Both the position numbers and the translations under genes were made by a program. 64,000 nt of DNA from Marinobacter fuscus (lineage in GTDB: Bacteria; Pseudomonadota; Gammaproteobacteria; Pseudomonadales; Oleiphilaceae). This document shows, in pieces, positions 9,122-18,094 of the stretch (position 1 is the stretch's first letter; every line of letters starts with the position of its first letter). The notes under the pieces were generated by a model. The model saw only the letters and a list, made by a program, of their open reading frames with translations. It did not search any database and had not been told where the DNA came from. The DNA is taken from NCBI RefSeq assembly GCF_003007675.1, contig NZ_PXNP01000104.1, forward strand, positions 186,001 to 250,000. Reading direction: 5' to 3'.

Positions 9122-9156
9122 AAAAGGCGTGACGGTTCACTGTCGCGCCTTTTTTA
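9122..9156 (+). terminator. Rho-independent terminator after META gene
   Basis: Arms AAAAGGCG-GAC and GTC-CGCC with an 8-base loop (one wobble in the stem), then a run of six T. It sits 22 bases after the lipoprotein stop codon. Confidence 0.8.
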
Positions 9157-9231
9157 TGAGCTTGAATTTCTTGTTGCGGCGGGTCACTCTCAACTCTCCA
9201 ACGTTATCGTGTCTGCGGAGCAAATAATAAA

Positions 9232-9849
9232 ATGAAAATCTTCGAAACCCGAACCGCCCCCAACCCTCGCCGGGTTCGCATGTTTCTGGCGGAAAAAGGC
9301 CTGCTTGAGCAGGTTCAGTTTGAGCAGGTGGATATTCAGCAAGGCGAGAACCTGACCCCGGAATTCGTTGCCAGAAACCCGATGAAAAAAGTACCGGTTC
9401 TGGAGTTGGATGACGGCAACTGCGTGGCCGAAACCATGGCGATTTGCCGGTACTTCGAAGAGGCTTTTCCCGACAGCCCATGCCTGCTGGGTGAAACCGC
9501 GCTGGAAAAGGCTCAGATCGAGCAATGGCTGCGCTGGATCGATTTCTATTTCATGATGCCCACGGGCATGTGTTTCCAACACACGACGGGTTATTTCAAA
9601 GATCGCATGACGCCGGTTCAGGCATGGGGTGAGGAGTGCGGAAAGAGTGTTGAGCAGTTCATGCACTTCCTTAACGACGCTCTGGATGGCCAGGAATATA
9701 TCTGCGCCAACCGCTATACCGCTGCCGACATCAACGCCTTCACCACCGTGGCTTTTGCCCGGGTAGTCAACCTGCGGATCAAGCCTGAGCACAGCCATTT
9801 GCAGGCGTGGTATGACCGCATCAAGGCCCGGCCCTCGGCTCAGGCCTGA
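9232..9849 (+). CDS. Glutathione S-transferase family protein
   Basis: 205 residues. The thioredoxin-like half starts KIFETRTAPNPRRVRMFLAEKG and has the cis-proline segment KKVPVLELDDGNCVAETMAI, in which the Glu/Thr pair contacts the glutathione gamma-glutamyl group. The helical half follows from residue 85 and ends with YTAADINAFTTVAFA, the N-capping box of the family. It is unrelated in close sequence to the other GST gene at 7.8 kb, so the two are not recent duplicates. Confidence 0.88.
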   Translation: MKIFETRTAPNPRRVRMFLAEKGLLEQVQFEQVDIQQGENLTPEFVARNPMKKVPVLELDDGNCVAETMAICRYFEEAFPDSPCLLGETALEKAQIEQWLRWIDFYFMMPTGMCFQHTTGYFKDRMTPVQAWGEECGKSVEQFMHFLNDALDGQEYICANRYTAADINAFTTVAFARVVNLRIKPEHSHLQAWYDRIKARPSAQA

Positions 9850-9944
9850 GAGTCTTTGCGAGTATAATAACGGGCAATAACCCCAGCGCCTCCGGTAGCG
9901 GATACCGGGGGCGTTCTCGTTTGATCAAGACCAAGGATGCCTCT

Positions 9945-10562
9945 ATGAATCAGCCCAACCGGCTTGAGTGCGCCATCGCCGCCATCGATACCGCCAATCA
10001 GGCCGACCCGAATCAGGAACCGGTAGGCAGTGAACTGTTGCCCAGAGAGTATGCCTATAGCCTGCACATGACACGCTGGCTGTTCGCGCTGGAGGCGGCG
10101 CCCTCCGAGGCCATGCAGATCGCTTGCCGGGCCCAGCACCTGGAGCGCTGGACCATGCCCCGCAGTGAGTATGGTGAAGGCCGGGCAAACTATTACCAGT
10201 GGCGCCAGGCCTGTGGCCGAATGCACGGACGCCGTGCTGCAGAAATCATGGCCGACTGTGGTTATCCACAGAGCGAGTGTGAGCGGGTGGAAATCATCCT
10301 GACCAAACGCAAACTGAGGGAAGATGAGGATACCCAGTTGCTGGAAGATGTTGCCTGCATGGTGTTTCTGGAGAAGTATTTTGCTGGCTTCTATGCCGAA
10401 AACCCGGACTACGACAAAGAGAAATGGCTGCGCATCGTGCGCCGCACCTGGGCCAAGATGACCCCCCGAGGCCACGCGACAGCGCTGAAACTGGCCGAGG
10501 GCATGCCTGAGCACTTGCTGGCGTTGCTGCAGGAAGCGCTGGCCGGTGAAGACGCTCATTAA
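9945..10562 (+). CDS. DUF4202 domain protein
   Basis: 205 residues from the ATG at 9945, preceded by AAGGA at good spacing. The sequence matches DUF4202 proteins: AIAAIDTANQADPN at the start, then LERWTMPRSEYGEGRANYYQWRQ cut here as ERWTMPRSEYGEGRANYYQ, and LEDVACMVFLEKYF. Conserved His, Asp and Glu residues suggest an HD-like metal-binding helical protein, but no activity is known to me. It stands alone between the GST gene and the iron locus. Confidence 0.82.
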   Translation: MNQPNRLECAIAAIDTANQADPNQEPVGSELLPREYAYSLHMTRWLFALEAAPSEAMQIACRAQHLERWTMPRSEYGEGRANYYQWRQACGRMHGRRAAEIMADCGYPQSECERVEIILTKRKLREDEDTQLLEDVACMVFLEKYFAGFYAENPDYDKEKWLRIVRRTWAKMTPRGHATALKLAEGMPEHLLALLQEALAGEDAH

Positions 10563-10568
10563 TCAGGC

Positions 10569-10597
10569 TTGAGGTGAGCCGCCTGCGGCAATATGAT
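10569..10597 (+). promoter_or_regulatory. Sigma70-type promoter of the iron-uptake locus
   Basis: TTGAGG (10569-10574) and TATGAT (10592-10597) are 17 bases apart, 4 and 5 of 6 matches to the consensus. Transcription would begin near 10604, at the edge of the TGATA/TATCA operator and about 25 bases before the response regulator ATG. Confidence 0.6.
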
Positions 10598-10603
10598 GCT
10601 TGT

Positions 10604-10625
10604 TATCATTTGATATCGAGTATCA
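10604..10625. promoter_or_regulatory. Fur-like operator (TATCA/TGATA repeats)
   Basis: Three alternating half-sites occur: TATCA (10604-10608), TGATA (10611-10615) and TATCA (10621-10625). The last two form a 15-base dyad that matches the 7-1-7 Fur box TGATAAT-N-ATTATCA at 11 of 14 positions. It covers the predicted transcription start and the ribosome-binding region, a classic repressor position. Iron control also fits the genes downstream. Confidence 0.6.
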
Positions 10626-10628
10626 TTC

Positions 10629-11333
10629 ATGAGTGTGTTGGCCTGCCAGAAACCCAGAATCCTGATTGTCGAAGACGACCGGGCGCTGAATGAACAGTTG
10701 TCCGGGTTGCTGGAGGCCCGTGGTTACCAGGTAGAGCAGAGTTTCGAGGGGGATCAGGCGCTGGTTGCGGCGTTGGGGCAGAAGCTGGATCTGATTCTGC
10801 TGGATGTGCTGCTGCCCAACCTGAATGGTTTTCAGGTGCTGGAGAGGCTGCGCAAAATGCGCCGGACACCGGTCATGATGTTAACCGCCTGTGGCGCCGA
10901 GCAAGACCGAATCACCGGCTTTCAGCAGGGAGCGGACGATTATCTGCCAAAGCCTTTCAGCTTTACGGAACTGATCCTGCGCATCGAGGCGTTGCTCAGG
11001 CGCACCATCGGGGCCGGGGATCAGAGAAGCGATCCGCCATGCCTCACCATGGGGGATCTGGCACTTGACCGAAACTGCCTGTCGGTGCTTTTTGCCGGGC
11101 AGCCCGTTGAGCTAACCCCGATACAGTTCCGCTTGCTCTGGATTCTTGTTTTGCATCAGGGCGAGGTTCTGAGCAAACCCTACCTGTATCCGCTGGTTCT
11201 CGAGAAAGAGTTCAGCCGCTATGACCGTAGCCTGGACATGCATCTGAGTCGTGTCCGGCGCAAACTGACCGGGGCCGGTATGGCTGCAGACCGGCTTCAG
11301 ACGGTTCATGGCAAGGGGTACGTTTTCCAGTGA
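10629..11333 (+). CDS. OmpR-family response regulator
   Basis: 234 residues: receiver domain about 10-122 with the acidic pair Glu15-Asp16-Asp17, phosphoacceptor Asp59 in LILLDVLLP and Lys in LPKPFSF; winged-helix DNA-binding domain about 140-234 ending TVHGKGYVF. The GTG of the kinase overlaps its stop. Organisation with a TonB receptor resembles Pseudomonas PfeR/PfeS-PfeA, where the pair senses a ferric siderophore. No clear Shine-Dalgarno is seen because the operator occupies that place, so translation efficiency or a downstream start may deserve checking. Confidence 0.9.
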   Translation: MSVLACQKPRILIVEDDRALNEQLSGLLEARGYQVEQSFEGDQALVAALGQKLDLILLDVLLPNLNGFQVLERLRKMRRTPVMMLTACGAEQDRITGFQQGADDYLPKPFSFTELILRIEALLRRTIGAGDQRSDPPCLTMGDLALDRNCLSVLFAGQPVELTPIQFRLLWILVLHQGEVLSKPYLYPLVLEKEFSRYDRSLDMHLSRVRRKLTGAGMAADRLQTVHGKGYVFQ

Positions 11334-12676
11334 ACCGGCGCTTGTGGTGGAAGCTCTGCGGTTTGCTGGCAGTGGGTACTCTGGCGTTGTTCTGGTTGAT
11401 CTCGCTGCTGGGGGCAACAACCGAACAGCAGATGAGTTTTATTGCTCGCCATCATCAGGAAACGCTTCGGGCATGGGGTGAGACCGCCGAGCGCCTGTAC
11501 AACTCCGGCAATGAGCAGGCGTTGGCCAAATGGCTGGAGGCCCTGCAGGCCCGGGAAAATACCTGGGCAGCGGTGGTGCGGTCACGTCTGGAGCCATTGG
11601 CTGGAAGCAGGCTGCAAGAGGATTTCATGGATCGGTTTCGTCTCGGGCGGGATGTCGAATGGAAGATTCACCTGTATTTTGTCGAAAACCCCACTATGGA
11701 GATCACCTTCGCAGACGGGGTTACCCACTTTCTGGTGACCTTGCCGCAGCGCATGCGCCCGGGCACCTATCTGCCAGAGGTGCGCCTGGTTCTGAAGGTG
11801 GTGCTGCCGCTGACGGTATTGCTGATATTTTGTCTGGTGATTTACCGCCATGTGATGAACCCCATCCGGCAGCTCGAAACCGCGACCCGGCAATTCAGTG
11901 AAGGGCATCTCGGGGCACGGGTGCGTTCATTGCTGGGTGGCCGTAACGATGAACTGGCGTCGCTGGCGGATACCTTTGACCGGATGGCCGAGCGCATTGG
12001 CGATCTGATCCTGTCTCAGCGGCGATTGATAGCGGATCTTTCCCATGAGCTGCGAACGCCACTGACCCGTATCGATATGGCGATCAGTTGTGTTGAGGAA
12101 GGCATCAATACTCAGCACTTTATTCCGCGCCTGCGGAGGGAGTGTGATCTGATGCAGTCGCTGGTTGAGGATACCCTGACTCTGGCCTGGCTGGAAAACG
12201 AACAGCCTGCGCTGGATGCTGAGGCGCTTGATCTGACCGATCTGGTCGACAGCATCGTCAGCGATGCCCGCTACGAATACCCCGATCATCAATTGTCTCT
12301 GGAAGCCCCGGACACGGCTCTGATTCAGAACACCAGCCAGCGTGCGCTGGCACAGGCCATTGAAAATGTCATTCGCAATGCCTGCAATTACACGCCCGCC
12401 GGAGGGATTATCCGGGTTGTGCTGGCCGCGGACAACGGGGCTTACCGGCTGACGGTTGCCGACCAGGGCCCGGGGGTACCGCCGGAGCAGACAGAACTGA
12501 TATTTAAGCCGTTCTTCCGGGCTTGCCGGGATCGCGAAAATGCTCCGGCGGGCCATGGTCTGGGGCTTGCCCTCGCACGCCGGCAGCTGGAGGCCATTGG
12601 TGGCCGGATACGCGCCCGTAACCGGCCGGGCGGTGGCCTGGAGATGGAGTTGTGGTTGCCAGAGGCCCGGTTGTAA
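11330..12676 (+). CDS. Sensor histidine kinase of the iron-uptake locus
   Basis: 448 residues starting with GTG inside the regulator stop. Two membrane helices (about 8-28 and 152-172) bracket a periplasmic sensor of some 125 residues with no family I recognise. HAMP about 172-228, HisKA with His239 in DLSHELRTPLTRID, then the ATPase with N box NVIRNACNYTP, G1 DQGPGVP and G2 GHGLGLALA. It should phosphorylate the OmpR-type partner in response to a periplasmic signal, plausibly the siderophore handled by the receptor next door. Confidence 0.92.
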   Translation: MNRRLWWKLCGLLAVGTLALFWLISLLGATTEQQMSFIARHHQETLRAWGETAERLYNSGNEQALAKWLEALQARENTWAAVVRSRLEPLAGSRLQEDFMDRFRLGRDVEWKIHLYFVENPTMEITFADGVTHFLVTLPQRMRPGTYLPEVRLVLKVVLPLTVLLIFCLVIYRHVMNPIRQLETATRQFSEGHLGARVRSLLGGRNDELASLADTFDRMAERIGDLILSQRRLIADLSHELRTPLTRIDMAISCVEEGINTQHFIPRLRRECDLMQSLVEDTLTLAWLENEQPALDAEALDLTDLVDSIVSDARYEYPDHQLSLEAPDTALIQNTSQRALAQAIENVIRNACNYTPAGGIIRVVLAADNGAYRLTVADQGPGVPPEQTELIFKPFFRACRDRENAPAGHGLGLALARRQLEAIGGRIRARNRPGGGLEMELWLPEARL

Positions 12677-12764
12677 CAATTGTAAAACCGGTTCACTTTG
12701 CGACACGGTTTGACGAGAATGCTCCGCAAATAGGAATTTATTTCATTTTGGAGCCAAAGCTGCC

Positions 12765-14735
12765 GTGACTATAACCACTTCATCCTGCCCTTCCAGAAGA
12801 TTCAAACGCAATGCGCTGTGGTTAGCGCTGCTGGCTACGCCTCTGGCCAGTGCGGAAACGGTATCGCTGGAGCCGATCCAGGTAACAGCCGAGCGTCAGA
12901 GCGGAGCCGATGCCGTGGTTTCCCGGCAAACCCTGGACAACTTCCAGGCTGAAGATCTTGCTGACGTGTTTGCCGGTCAGCCCGATGTCAGCGTGGGTGG
13001 CCCGGTGGGTGTTGGCGAAAAGGTTTATGTGCGCGGTCTTGAGGATTCGATGCTGAATGTGTCGGTGGATGGCGCGGTACAGGCTGGCGCTTTGTTTCAT
13101 CATGCCGGTCGTTTGCGCATTGAGCCGGAACTGATCAAGCAGGTCGAGGTAGATGCCGGTGCGGGCAAGGCTACCTCTGGCTCCGGAGCGGTTGGTGGCG
13201 CCATCAAGTTTGTCACCAAAGATCCGGAAGATCTGTTGCGCTCCGGTGAAACTGCCGGTGCCCTGGTGAAACTCGGCTCGTTTTCCAACACCGATGGCTA
13301 TAAAGCCAGCACGACGCTGTTCGGTCGGCTGGACGACCGCTGGAGTGCCATGTTCTCTGCCAGCCGGAGCGATCATGACGAGTACCAGGATGGCGATGGC
13401 AACGACATTGCCGGTACCAAGGCCCGTCAGCAGTTAGGGTATGCCAAGCTGGTCGGTCATCTGCCGGGGAATCAGACGGTACGCGTCAGTCATGAAATCC
13501 GCACCGATGATGGCGACCGTAATCTGCGACCCCAGTGGGGCGCCAGCCCGTTCAATAAAACCTTTGCCCTGGATAGCCGTCGAGACACGACTACCCTGAA
13601 CTACGGCTTTACGCCTTCCGGTAATCCTCTGGTGGCGGTGGATGCTACGGTGTACTACACGGATTCGGAAATCGAACGGGATCCGGAGAACAGGGACGGG
13701 CGAAATTATCGCGGTGCCGTGCGCAGTGTTGGCGGTGATTTGCGCAATACCAGCCGGTTTGGTGACCACAGCATGACCTACGGCGTCGAGTATCGTGAAG
13801 ATAAGGGCCAGGCCCGGGGAGAAGGGGAGTTCTACCAGGAGTCGGGTGAGGTATTTGGCACTTACCTGCAGGCGGATATCTGGCTGACACGGGCGCTGCT
13901 GCTCAGCACCGGGGTTCGCTACGATGACTACGCTATGAAAGACACCCGCAAGCAGAGTTTTTCCGACGACGGTGTGAGCCCGAACGTTAACCTGTCCTGG
14001 GAAGTACTCAGCGGCCTGACGCTCAATGCAGGATACGCGGAAGCCTTTCGCGGCCCGGTTACCCACGACACGTTCAAACTCTACGGCGCCGAGAATGATC
14101 CTGAGCTGAAAGGTGAGCGAGGTGTTAACACCGAGCTGGGTTTTGACTATGTAAACGGAGCTTTCTCGCTTTCCGGCGAGGTCTACCGCTCTGACGTTCG
14201 TGATGCCATCAGCGACCCGCTGATACCCTGGAAGCAAACCATCTATACCAATGTGGGCGACCTGGAGACCGAGGGCTTTCTGATTAGCACGGGATACCGC
14301 TGGCAGGGGCTGTCTGCGGGCCTGAGCTTCCACAGCAATGAAGCGGAAGTGAATGGCACGCCGCTGACCGTGTACGAACACAACCTGCTGGGTAACTCCA
14401 TTGGTGATACCTGGGTGGCGGATCTGGCCTATCAGCTGAACCCGCAGCTGGAGTTTGGCTGGCAGGGCCGCTTTGTGCAGGGCATTGATCGCCTGGAGAC
14501 CTCGGTGGGTACCATCGCCAAACCCGGCTATGGCGTGCACGACCTGTATGCGCACTGGCTGCCCACCGGCAGTGAAGACCTGCGCCTGACCCTGACCGTA
14601 AAAAACGTCGCCGACAAGCAATACCTGGATCATGCCAGCCAGGCTGACTTCCAGCATATTGAAGACTATGAGGGTATTGTCGGCAACATGGCGCCGGGCC
14701 GTGACATCCGGCTGGGCCTGGCCCTGCGTTTCTGA
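12765..14735 (+). CDS. TonB-dependent outer membrane receptor
   Basis: 656 residues. Signal peptide cleaved after ATPLASA; a TonB-box-like EPIQVTAERQ starts the mature protein. The plug domain runs to about residue 150 (VYVRGLEDSMLNVSVDG, GSGAVGGAIKFVTKD) and the rest is a 22-strand barrel ending in Phe. EAFRGP in the barrel recalls the FRAP motif of haem receptors, but the NPNL motif is not seen, so haem versus siderophore is undecided. The start is a GTG at 12765 behind GGAG. It is 88 bases downstream of the kinase and 8 bases before the binding-protein gene. Confidence 0.92.
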   Translation: MTITTSSCPSRRFKRNALWLALLATPLASAETVSLEPIQVTAERQSGADAVVSRQTLDNFQAEDLADVFAGQPDVSVGGPVGVGEKVYVRGLEDSMLNVSVDGAVQAGALFHHAGRLRIEPELIKQVEVDAGAGKATSGSGAVGGAIKFVTKDPEDLLRSGETAGALVKLGSFSNTDGYKASTTLFGRLDDRWSAMFSASRSDHDEYQDGDGNDIAGTKARQQLGYAKLVGHLPGNQTVRVSHEIRTDDGDRNLRPQWGASPFNKTFALDSRRDTTTLNYGFTPSGNPLVAVDATVYYTDSEIERDPENRDGRNYRGAVRSVGGDLRNTSRFGDHSMTYGVEYREDKGQARGEGEFYQESGEVFGTYLQADIWLTRALLLSTGVRYDDYAMKDTRKQSFSDDGVSPNVNLSWEVLSGLTLNAGYAEAFRGPVTHDTFKLYGAENDPELKGERGVNTELGFDYVNGAFSLSGEVYRSDVRDAISDPLIPWKQTIYTNVGDLETEGFLISTGYRWQGLSAGLSFHSNEAEVNGTPLTVYEHNLLGNSIGDTWVADLAYQLNPQLEFGWQGRFVQGIDRLETSVGTIAKPGYGVHDLYAHWLPTGSEDLRLTLTVKNVADKQYLDHASQADFQHIEDYEGIVGNMAPGRDIRLGLALRF

Positions 14736-14743
14736 GGCTTTTC

Positions 14744-15892
14744 ATGTCGTATCTCAGGTTTTTGGCCGCCCTGTCGGGCGGTCTTTTTGTGGCACTGTCG
14801 GGGCTGGCCTCTGCCGCGCAGGTGGTCACCGATCTTGCCGGTCGCCAGGTTTCGGTACCCGACGCGGTTAACCGGGTGGTGTTGGGCGAGAGCCGTTACA
14901 TTCCGGCACTGGCGATCCTGGAGGGCGAGGCTCTGGCGGATCGGCTGGCGGGTATGCTGCCAGACTTCGAACTGACCGATCCGGCGGGCTATGCTTTGTA
15001 CCGGGATCGTTTCCCTGCGCTGGCCAGGGTGCCTCGTGTTGGCCATACCTCGGCCGACAGCTTCAGCCTGGAGAGCGTGCTGGCAATGGGCGCCGATTTG
15101 GCCATATTCAGCCTCGAAGGCCATGGCCCGGGCGCCCGTAACCGGGCACTGATCGGTCAGCTCGAAAAGGCTGGCGTGGCCGTGGTGTTCATCGATTTCA
15201 GGCAGAATCCTTTGGAGAACACCCCGAAGAGCATGGCCCTGCTGGGCGAGGTGCTCGGCCGGCAGGCCCGTGCCCGGGAGTTTAACGACTTCTATCAGCG
15301 GGAACTGGCAAGGGTGACCGAACAGGTAGCCCGGATACCCCGGGAGCAGTGGCCGTCGGTCTTTCTGCACAGCCGCCTGGGCCGCGAGGCCGGATGCTGC
15401 GAAACCATGGCGGCCGGGATGATTGGTGAACTGGTGGCGGCGGCCGGTGGCCGCAATGTCGCGCTGGAGCTGCTTCCGGGCGTGTCCGGCGTGGTCAGTC
15501 TGGAGCACCTGCTGACCGAACCGCCCGACATCTATATTGCCACGGCCATTGGTACCCCGACCTACCGGGTGTCGGATGCCGAAGTGCCCTATGTGATGCT
15601 GGGCGCCGGTGTGAGCGAAACCGACGCCCGGGCGTCGTTGCGTCGGGCCACGGATCGGCCCGGACTGCGCAGCCTGCAGCCGGTTCGGGAGGGCAGGGCG
15701 AAGGCATTGTGGCATCACTTCTATAACTCCCCGATGAACCTGGTGGCGGTGCAAGCCCTGGCTACCTGGTTTCATCCCGGCCAGTGGCCGGATTTGGACC
15801 CCGGGGCCACCCTGCGCGAGTTTTACGAGCGCTTCCAGCCAGTGGCTCTGGATGGGGTTTACTGGATTGATCAGCAGGAGCTGCCGGAATGA
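14744..15892 (+). CDS. Periplasmic iron-chelate binding protein (FecB/BtuF fold)
   Basis: 382 residues with a signal peptide ending SGLASAAQ. The mature start VVTDLAGRQVSVPDAVNRVV is the usual opening of class III binding proteins. CCETMAAGMIGELVAAAGG contains the segment that contacts the permease. It delivers an iron complex, haem or cobamide to the FecCD-type importer encoded next; the outer membrane receptor upstream and the Fur-like site favour iron. Its stop overlaps the permease start by 4 bases. Confidence 0.9.
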   Translation: MSYLRFLAALSGGLFVALSGLASAAQVVTDLAGRQVSVPDAVNRVVLGESRYIPALAILEGEALADRLAGMLPDFELTDPAGYALYRDRFPALARVPRVGHTSADSFSLESVLAMGADLAIFSLEGHGPGARNRALIGQLEKAGVAVVFIDFRQNPLENTPKSMALLGEVLGRQARAREFNDFYQRELARVTEQVARIPREQWPSVFLHSRLGREAGCCETMAAGMIGELVAAAGGRNVALELLPGVSGVVSLEHLLTEPPDIYIATAIGTPTYRVSDAEVPYVMLGAGVSETDARASLRRATDRPGLRSLQPVREGRAKALWHHFYNSPMNLVAVQALATWFHPGQWPDLDPGATLREFYERFQPVALDGVYWIDQQELPE

Positions 15893-16977
15893 GTGAGCTG
15901 TCCGTAAGCCCGCCCCCGGTTGTCGGTGAGGCGGGCACAGAGCTTGCCCGTGGCTATCGGCGCTTTGTGTTGCGCAGGAGTCTCTGCCTCGGGGGGCTGA
16001 TTGCGGCAGTTATCGCCGCGCTGCTGGTGGATATTGCCTCAGGGCCGTCGTTTCTGGGATTGGCCGAGGTGCTGCACGGCTTGTGGTATCCGGAGCAGCT
16101 GAACCCCGCCACCCGGGTAATCATTGAAGATATCCGGCTGCCCTACGCGCTGATGGCGGTTGTGGTTGGTGCCTGCCTTGGCCTGGCCGGTGCAGAAATG
16201 CAGACCGTCCTTAATAATCCTCTGGCCAGCCCGTTCACCCTGGGAGTCGGCGCAGCGGCAACCCTGGGTGCCTCGCTGGTTATTGTGTTCAATATTTCGT
16301 TCCTCGGGTTGGCGGCGGATCTGCTGCTGCCCTTATCGGCGTTTGTATTCGCGGCACTGGCGTCGATGTTAATTCTGTTATTGTCCAAAACCCTCGGCGC
16401 GTCGGTTCACTCTGTGGTTCTGTTTGGTATTGCCCTGCTATTTGGTATCAATGCCGTGGTAGGCCTGATCCAGTTTGTGGCCGATGCCGAATCCGTCCAG
16501 CAGATCGTGTTCTGGACCATGGGGAGCCTGGCCCGGGCCTCCCTCGATAAAGTGTTGATCGTCGGTTTGGTACTGGTGGTATGCCTTCCGTTTTCCCTGC
16601 GTCAGGCCTGGGCGATGACCTTGCTGAGAAGTGGCGAAGAACAGGCCCGAAGCCTTGGCATAGCCGTTGAACGGCTGCGCCTGATTGTATTGATGCGGGT
16701 TAGCTTGCTGACGGCAGTTGCCATGGCTTTTGTCGGTGAAATCGGTTTTATCGGCCTGGTCGCTCCGCATATTGCCCGGCTGATGCTTGGTGAAGACCAT
16801 CGATTTCTGCTGCCGGGCAGCGCACTGGCGGGGGCCGTGTTGCTGTCGCTGTCCTCCATCGCCAGTAAGATGTTGATCCCCGGCGTTGTGCTTCCGGTGG
16901 GGATCGTCACTGCGCTGGTTGGTATACCCCTGTTCATTACACTGATCATTGGCCGGGGCCGGAGGTCACCGTTATGA
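15889..16977 (+). CDS. FecCD-type ABC importer permease
   Basis: 362 residues with about ten membrane helices after a 30-residue cytoplasmic leader. Family landmarks are LPYALMAVVVGACLGLAGAEMQ, NNPLASPFTLGVGAAATLGA and GEIGFIGLVAPHIARLMLGEDHR, where the last covers the ATPase coupling helix. Both flanking genes overlap it by 4 bases, so the three importer genes are translated as a set. Confidence 0.93.
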   Translation: MSELSVSPPPVVGEAGTELARGYRRFVLRRSLCLGGLIAAVIAALLVDIASGPSFLGLAEVLHGLWYPEQLNPATRVIIEDIRLPYALMAVVVGACLGLAGAEMQTVLNNPLASPFTLGVGAAATLGASLVIVFNISFLGLAADLLLPLSAFVFAALASMLILLLSKTLGASVHSVVLFGIALLFGINAVVGLIQFVADAESVQQIVFWTMGSLARASLDKVLIVGLVLVVCLPFSLRQAWAMTLLRSGEEQARSLGIAVERLRLIVLMRVSLLTAVAMAFVGEIGFIGLVAPHIARLMLGEDHRFLLPGSALAGAVLLSLSSIASKMLIPGVVLPVGIVTALVGIPLFITLIIGRGRRSPL

Positions 16978-17762
16978 GCCTGAGGTTAAACGGTGTGGAT
17001 GCCGGATACCGGCGGCGGCTGGTATTTCGTAATCTCACGTTACCCGAGATACCCAGAGGTACTCTGGTGGCGGTGATCGGGCCGAACGCCGTTGGCAAAT
17101 CCACCCTGCTAAAATCTCTTGCCGGGGTTCAGCCAGCGTCTGGCAGCATGATGCTCCACGAAGAGCCGCTGGCGCAGGGCCGGGTGGATCAGCGGGTGCG
17201 TCAGGTTGGCTATCTGCCCCAGACACTGCCGCAACCGGTGCCGTTGATCGCGTACGAAATTGTTTTCAGTGCCTGCCGGTCGGCCCGTCCGGACTGGTCG
17301 CGGGCGCATATCGAAAGGGCGATCGAGGCTACGTTCAAAACCCTGGGGATTCATAAACTGGCGTTGCGCAGGCTCGACGAAATGTCGGGTGGTCAGCGCC
17401 AGATGGTGGGCCTGGCGCAGGTGCTGGTGCGCCGCACACCCCTGTTGTTGCTGGACGAACCAACCAGTGCCCTGGATCTGCACTGGCAGCTTAATGTGCT
17501 GAATGCGGTGCGGGCGGCCTCGGACTGTGACGGAGTTATAGCTCTGGTAGCCAGCCACGACCTGAACCTGTCGTTAAGGTTCTGTGATCAGGTGCTGGTA
17601 CTGACACCGGATGGTGGCGCAGAGCTAGGTAGGCCAGAGGTAGTTCTGACCCCGGCCATGCTTGCGCGCACTTACGGTATTGAAGCCCGTGTTGAACGCT
17701 GTTCTCACGGCTATCCCATTGTATTGGCAGACAACGCAGTGACTGCCAGCGACTATTTCTGA
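16974..17762 (+). CDS. ABC importer ATP-binding protein (FecE/BtuD type)
   Basis: 262 residues with Walker A GPNAVGKSTLL, signature MSGGQRQMVGLAQ, Walker B LLLLDEPTSALD and switch His in VASHDLNLS. It matches the ATPases of ferric-siderophore and haem importers. It ends 18 bases before the DUF2218 gene. Confidence 0.93.
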   Translation: MSLRLNGVDAGYRRRLVFRNLTLPEIPRGTLVAVIGPNAVGKSTLLKSLAGVQPASGSMMLHEEPLAQGRVDQRVRQVGYLPQTLPQPVPLIAYEIVFSACRSARPDWSRAHIERAIEATFKTLGIHKLALRRLDEMSGGQRQMVGLAQVLVRRTPLLLLDEPTSALDLHWQLNVLNAVRAASDCDGVIALVASHDLNLSLRFCDQVLVLTPDGGAELGRPEVVLTPAMLARTYGIEARVERCSHGYPIVLADNAVTASDYF

Positions 17763-17780
17763 CTTGAAGAGGACTATACG

Positions 17781-18065
17781 ATGCCCGTTATGCATGCCGA
17801 GGTGAGTACCGTCGACGCCAGTCGCCTGATCAACCGCCTGTGCAAACATTTTCGGCACAAGATTGATGCCCGGTGGGATGAAACGGAAGGTTTTCTGACC
17901 TTCGCCATGGGCAGCTGCAAACTGACCGCCAGGGACTCCACCCTGGAAATGTCCTGTCAGGCAGGCTCAGAAGCGGAGCGTGATCAGGTAGGCGACATTG
18001 TTGCCACACATCTGGTGCGCTTTGCGGGAGGGGAAGTGGAGCAGGTTACCTGGCAGTCTGAGTAA
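17781..18065 (+). CDS. DUF2218 domain protein
   Basis: 94 residues, soluble, no signal peptide. VSTVDASRLINRLCKHFRHK and GDIVATHLVRFAGGE are the conserved ends of DUF2218, a small family often found beside siderophore uptake or use genes. It carries two cysteines plus one in GSCKLTAR, and several His residues in KHFRHK and ATHLVRF. A cytoplasmic step after import, such as handling of the ferric complex, is possible but unproven. It closes the plus-strand iron locus. Confidence 0.83.
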   Translation: MPVMHAEVSTVDASRLINRLCKHFRHKIDARWDETEGFLTFAMGSCKLTARDSTLEMSCQAGSEAERDQVGDIVATHLVRFAGGEVEQVTWQSE

Positions 18066-18094
18066 CCGGTCAGGGCCTGAGACTTGCCCGGCCT

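Noticed and set aside
13434-14657. 407-codon open frame antisense to the TonB receptor gene
   Set aside because: High G+C makes long antisense frames common; the translation shows no family motif and the receptor on the other strand is certain.
14666-15775. 369-codon open frame antisense to the binding-protein gene
   Set aside because: Shadow of a clear gene; no ribosome site or recognisable motif.
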